A DNA stretch of 64,000 nt from Paenibacillus sp. FSL H3-0469 (GTDB lineage: Bacteria; Bacillota; Bacilli; Paenibacillales; Paenibacillaceae). Under the pieces are notes generated by a model. That model saw nothing but the letters and a program-made list of their open reading frames with translations. It had not been told where the DNA came from and searched no databases. The stretch's first letter is position 1, and each line of letters opens with the position of its first letter. Position numbers and translations under genes: made by a program. This document shows, piece after piece, positions 62,504-64,000 of the stretch. The DNA lies in assembly GCF_038051945.1 (NCBI RefSeq), contig NZ_CP150302.1:3782001-3846000 (forward strand), in the 5' to 3' direction.

Positions 62504-64000
62504 TCACGATTCGATAGTTACGGTCTTAGTGTTCTGTTCCCATTTTACAGTGAGTCCGAGCTGTTCTGTCACGAGTCTGAGCGGTACTAAAGTCCTGGCA
62601 TTCAGGATCATAGGTGCTACTTCAGCACTCTGCCGCTTCCCGTTCAGTACGAATTCCTTCTTGTTCACGGTCAGATCCAGCGCCTTGGCGCCGCGAAGGA
62701 CCATAATCTTCTTGGTCTTCGCATCCCAGACCGCATTGCCGCCGAACGCATCCAGTACATATTTTATCGGCACATACGTACTGCCGTCCTTCACAATCGG
62801 TGCGACATCAATCGGCCGTTTGGTGCCGTTAACCGTCATTGCCTTGCCGCCAATGCTCATCGCTGCCGTCCCTTTAGGCAGTCCCGCCTCACTGGAGAGC
62901 GATGGCATCACGAAGGAAATATTATCAAAGGCCACTGTCCCTGTCTTGGCCCGTTCATCCTGGCCTTCTTCTACATTTACCACGTAAAGTCTCTTAAGGG
63001 AAGCTGGGAATTTAATCCCTGAGCCGGACAGATCGATATTAAGCGTCTTCCAGCCGTTCCAGTCGATAACTTTTGCCAAATCAATATAGGCCGTCTTTCC
63101 GCTGGCATCCGTCAGTTCGGCACGCATCCAGTTCAGGCTCATGTCCCCCATCACATCGACTGACATTGAGGTTGCTGCCGCCGGAATATCCTTGCCCTTT
63201 GTTCCGTTGAACTGGGCGTATGCGTACATTTTCCCGGTGCCTGCACTCATATCATAGCTAAGCGATAACACCTTCGAGCCTGCACGCTCTGCGCTGCCCG
63301 CAACTACTGCTGCTGTTCCAGTGACGCCTGCCGCATTGGTAGTGAATGCGAACGGATAATTGGCATTCTCGAAATCCTCCCAAGCCGTAGCAGCCGCAGT
63401 AGACAAGACAACTGCCGTACTGAAGCCGTCATAGCGGGCAATCGCATATCCGGTAGTTACGCCAGGATCGACAGCCTCCACCTTAAGCTTGCCATCTCCC
63501 ACACTTCCTTTGAAGCCGATAAACTCCCACTTCAGTGCGGTTGCCGGAACAGCTATCGTTGCCCCGCTCTTCGACACTGCGCTAACCGGAACTGATACAG
63601 TGGCCCCTGCTTGCAGCGGTGCAGTTGCTGTACCTGCAATCAGGCTGGACAAATCTTCTCCGCCCAGAACGGTGACCTCGGTCTCCGCACTCGCTGTTCC
63701 GCTGGTCGCCTTCAGCTTGACGGTTCCCGGCTTGACGGCCGTGGCTTCGCCTGCATTCACAGTTACACTGCCGCCGCTTGCGGTCCAGGACGGATTAGCC
63801 GCTGCTACATCCACCGGATTGTAGTACGTATCATAGCCCTTCAGAGTGTATGTGGCCTTTTGTCCGATTAACAATACCGAACTGCCGCTGATCTTGATCC
63901 CTTTCACTTCACCTTGCGGAGCAGAAGTATATACCCCCACGCCGTTAACGATTGTGCGCTGCTCCTTGCCGTATTCGGTATTGAAGGTAAGTGTAGTCGA
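62504..64000 (-). CDS. Stalk-domain (copper amine oxidase N-like) surface protein, partial
   Basis: Only the C-terminal 498 residues are in the window; the frame is open through base 64000. From its left edge it reads TTLTFNTEYGKEQRTIVNG, which is likely the end of an upstream phosphodiester glycosidase-like domain, a common partner in Paenibacillus (inferred). A BIG2-like region (KGIKISGSSVLLIGQKATYT), a jelly-roll region at about 200-340 (WMRAELTDASGKTAYIDLAK) and a C-terminal stalk domain (MTVNGTKRPIDVAPIVKDGS, TYVPIKYVLDAFGGNAVWD, LVPLRLVTEQLGLTVKWEQN) follow. Stalk domains are typical of secreted wall proteins. It ends 42 bases before degS. Confidence 0.85.
   Translation of the reverse strand, partial: STTLTFNTEYGKEQRTIVNGVGVYTSAPQGEVKGIKISGSSVLLIGQKATYTLKGYDTYYNPVDVAAANPSWTASGGSVTVNAGEATAVKPGTVKLKATSGTASAETEVTVLGGEDLSSLIAGTATAPLQAGATVSVPVSAVSKSGATIAVPATALKWEFIGFKGSVGDGKLKVEAVDPGVTTGYAIARYDGFSTAVVLSTAAATAWEDFENANYPFAFTTNAAGVTGTAAVVAGSAERAGSKVLSLSYDMSAGTGKMYAYAQFNGTKGKDIPAAATSMSVDVMGDMSLNWMRAELTDASGKTAYIDLAKVIDWNGWKTLNIDLSGSGIKFPASLKRLYVVNVEEGQDERAKTGTVAFDNISFVMPSLSSEAGLPKGTAAMSIGGKAMTVNGTKRPIDVAPIVKDGSTYVPIKYVLDAFGGNAVWDAKTKKIMVLRGAKALDLTVNKKEFVLNGKRQSAEVAPMILNARTLVPLRLVTEQLGLTVKWEQNTKTVTIES

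Noticed and set aside
1..64000. CRISPR arrays, tRNA or rRNA genes, insertion sequences, prophage genes
   Set aside because: No regularly spaced direct repeats, cloverleaf-like segments, rRNA signatures, transposases or integrases were seen on reading both strands.

Overview
The window looks like the chromosome of a Paenibacillus-like Firmicute. The evidence is strong AGGAGG-type ribosome binding sites, many TTG/GTG starts, SLH and stalk-domain surface proteins, a moderately high G+C backbone, and a gene order that follows the Bacillus degSU-comF-flagellar-hpf-secA-prfB ... ftsEX-ctpB-minJ region. All calls come from reading the sequence; no database search was run.

Layout, left to right. 1-3.4 kb: a partial ABC-transporter ATPase and, divergently, a NarL-type two-component pair. 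3.4-11.8 kb: a cell-division and envelope block, ftsE-ftsX-EnvC/LytM-like-ctpB-minJ on the minus strand, followed by a VanW-family gene and a small secreted protein. 11.9-27.5 kb: a complete Gram-positive type IV pilus locus. One minus-strand operon is pilB-pilT-pilC-pilin-pilD-pilMN (fused)-pilO. A second carries PilV-, PilW- and PilX-like minor pilins. Between them lies one plus-strand gene of about 1500 codons for a secreted multidomain protein with a choice-of-anchor-A-like segment and a C-terminal Ig-like region. 27.7-37.4 kb: an esterase and the whole arginine pathway as argCJBDF and argGH. 37.5-43.6 kb: a YitT-family membrane protein, prfB with its programmed +1 frameshift, secA and hpf. 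43.8-45.9 kb: an SLH protein and a cold-shock protein. 46.1-56.6 kb: the late flagellar block yvyF-flgM-flgN-flgK-flgL-yviE-fliW-csrA-hag-flaG-fliD-fliS-fliT. 56.7-64 kb: comFC, a frameshifted comFA, a small glycosyltransferase-like protein, degU, degS and the C-terminal part of a stalk-domain protein.

The genes fall into related jobs: surface appendages (pilus, flagellum, SLH and stalk proteins), wall hydrolysis and division (FtsEX-LytM, CtpB, MinJ), competence (ComF, possibly the pilus) and control (DegSU, CsrA-FliW, FlgM). Relative to Bacillus, the pilus, esterase, arginine and YitT genes are inserted between prfB and ftsE.

The most interesting signals are: the large plus-strand protein embedded in the pilus locus, a candidate pilus-tip or pilus-linked adhesin; two families of palindromic intergenic repeats, one of which shows compensatory stem changes between its two copies; a comFA gene broken in a G6 run; and an EnvC-like hydrolase placed next to ftsEX.
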